Assembly: GCA_013205645.1 (NCBI GenBank) | Contig: JABMMH010000249.1 | Location: forward strand, 1 to 5,437 | Source of the DNA: Polaromonas sp. | Lineage (GTDB): Bacteria; Pseudomonadota; Gammaproteobacteria; Burkholderiales; Burkholderiaceae_C | Direction: 5' to 3' | DNA: 5,437 nt | Shown here: piece after piece, positions 5,345 through 5,437 of the stretch | Position numbering within the stretch: position 1 is the first letter of the stretch | Layout of the letters: every line of letters begins with the position of its first letter | Notes under the pieces: model-generated | Database searches by the model: none | What the model saw: only the letters and a program-made list of their open reading frames with translations | What the model was told of the DNA's origin: nothing | Made by a program: the position numbers and the translations under genes

Positions 5345-5437
5345 TCAGTTGCCCGGCACCTTGCCTTCAACACCTTGGACATAAGACTTCAGGCCGCCCA
5401 AGAATTTATCGTCAGCAACGGTATCTTTGGCGATCAA
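5345..5437 (-). CDS. C-terminal 30 residues of a BMP-family ABC transporter substrate-binding protein
   Basis: Only the last 30 codons and the TGA are in the window; the 5' part lies beyond the right edge. The tail ends FLGGLKSYVQGVEGKVPGN after AKDTVADDK. It resembles the C-terminus of the basic membrane protein (BMP/PnrA-like) periplasmic binding proteins common in Burkholderiales, where a DD.FLG...YV.GVEGK(V/L)PG ending is frequent. Such proteins capture nucleosides or purines for an ABC importer. Its place beside purine deaminases agrees with that role, but the substrate cannot be read from the tail. The gene ends in the terminator 20 bases downstream, so it appears to close its own transcription unit. 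The call rests on a short fragment and on family memory. Confidence 0.72.
   Translation of the reverse strand: MIAKDTVADDKFLGGLKSYVQGVEGKVPGN

Overview
The window looks like a piece of a Betaproteobacterial chromosome, most likely Burkholderiales and close to the Comamonadaceae. This rests on moderately high GC, the Burkholderia-type Dcd N-terminus, and a QueE with the extended CX14CX2C cluster loop known from Burkholderia multivorans QueE. No contig-level evidence is available, so the genus is left open. Every gene I can support lies on the minus strand. In transcription order (right to left) they are: the last 30 codons of a BMP-family ABC-transporter binding protein, a strong two-way terminator, a purine-base deaminase of the adenine deaminase type, an MFS transporter of the YbfB/YjiJ family, a 129-base leader, queE, queD, guaD (guanine deaminase), and the first 132 codons of dcd (dCTP deaminase).

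The genes fall into two themes. The first is nucleobase and nucleotide deamination with uptake: the BMP protein (probably nucleoside or purine capture), adenine deaminase (adenine to hypoxanthine), the MFS carrier (substrate unknown), guanine deaminase (guanine to xanthine) and dCTP deaminase (dCTP to dUTP). The second is the 7-deazaguanine/queuosine branch: QueD makes 6-carboxy-5,6,7,8-tetrahydropterin and QueE rearranges it to 7-carboxy-7-deazaguanine. queE and queD overlap by four bases (ATGA) and sit in the middle of the purine genes.

The most interesting stretch is the leader between the MFS gene and queE (2834-2962). It contains a short upstream reading frame with its own good Shine-Dalgarno. 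That frame's stop codon overlaps the queE start codon. It also contains a perfect 7-bp hairpin that buries the queE Shine-Dalgarno, an 8-bp alternative helix that would release it, and a possible H-type pseudoknot whose A-rich third loop recalls preQ1-I riboswitches. I read this as a candidate translational switch for queE-queD. It is inferred from one sequence and untested. A second unusual point is the QueD protein, which lacks the usual catalytic cysteine (Ser29 in the CxxxHGH motif) and the usual pterin-anchoring glutamate.

No RNA genes, insertion sequences, CRISPR arrays or large repeats were seen. There is no gene-free stretch over 300 bases.
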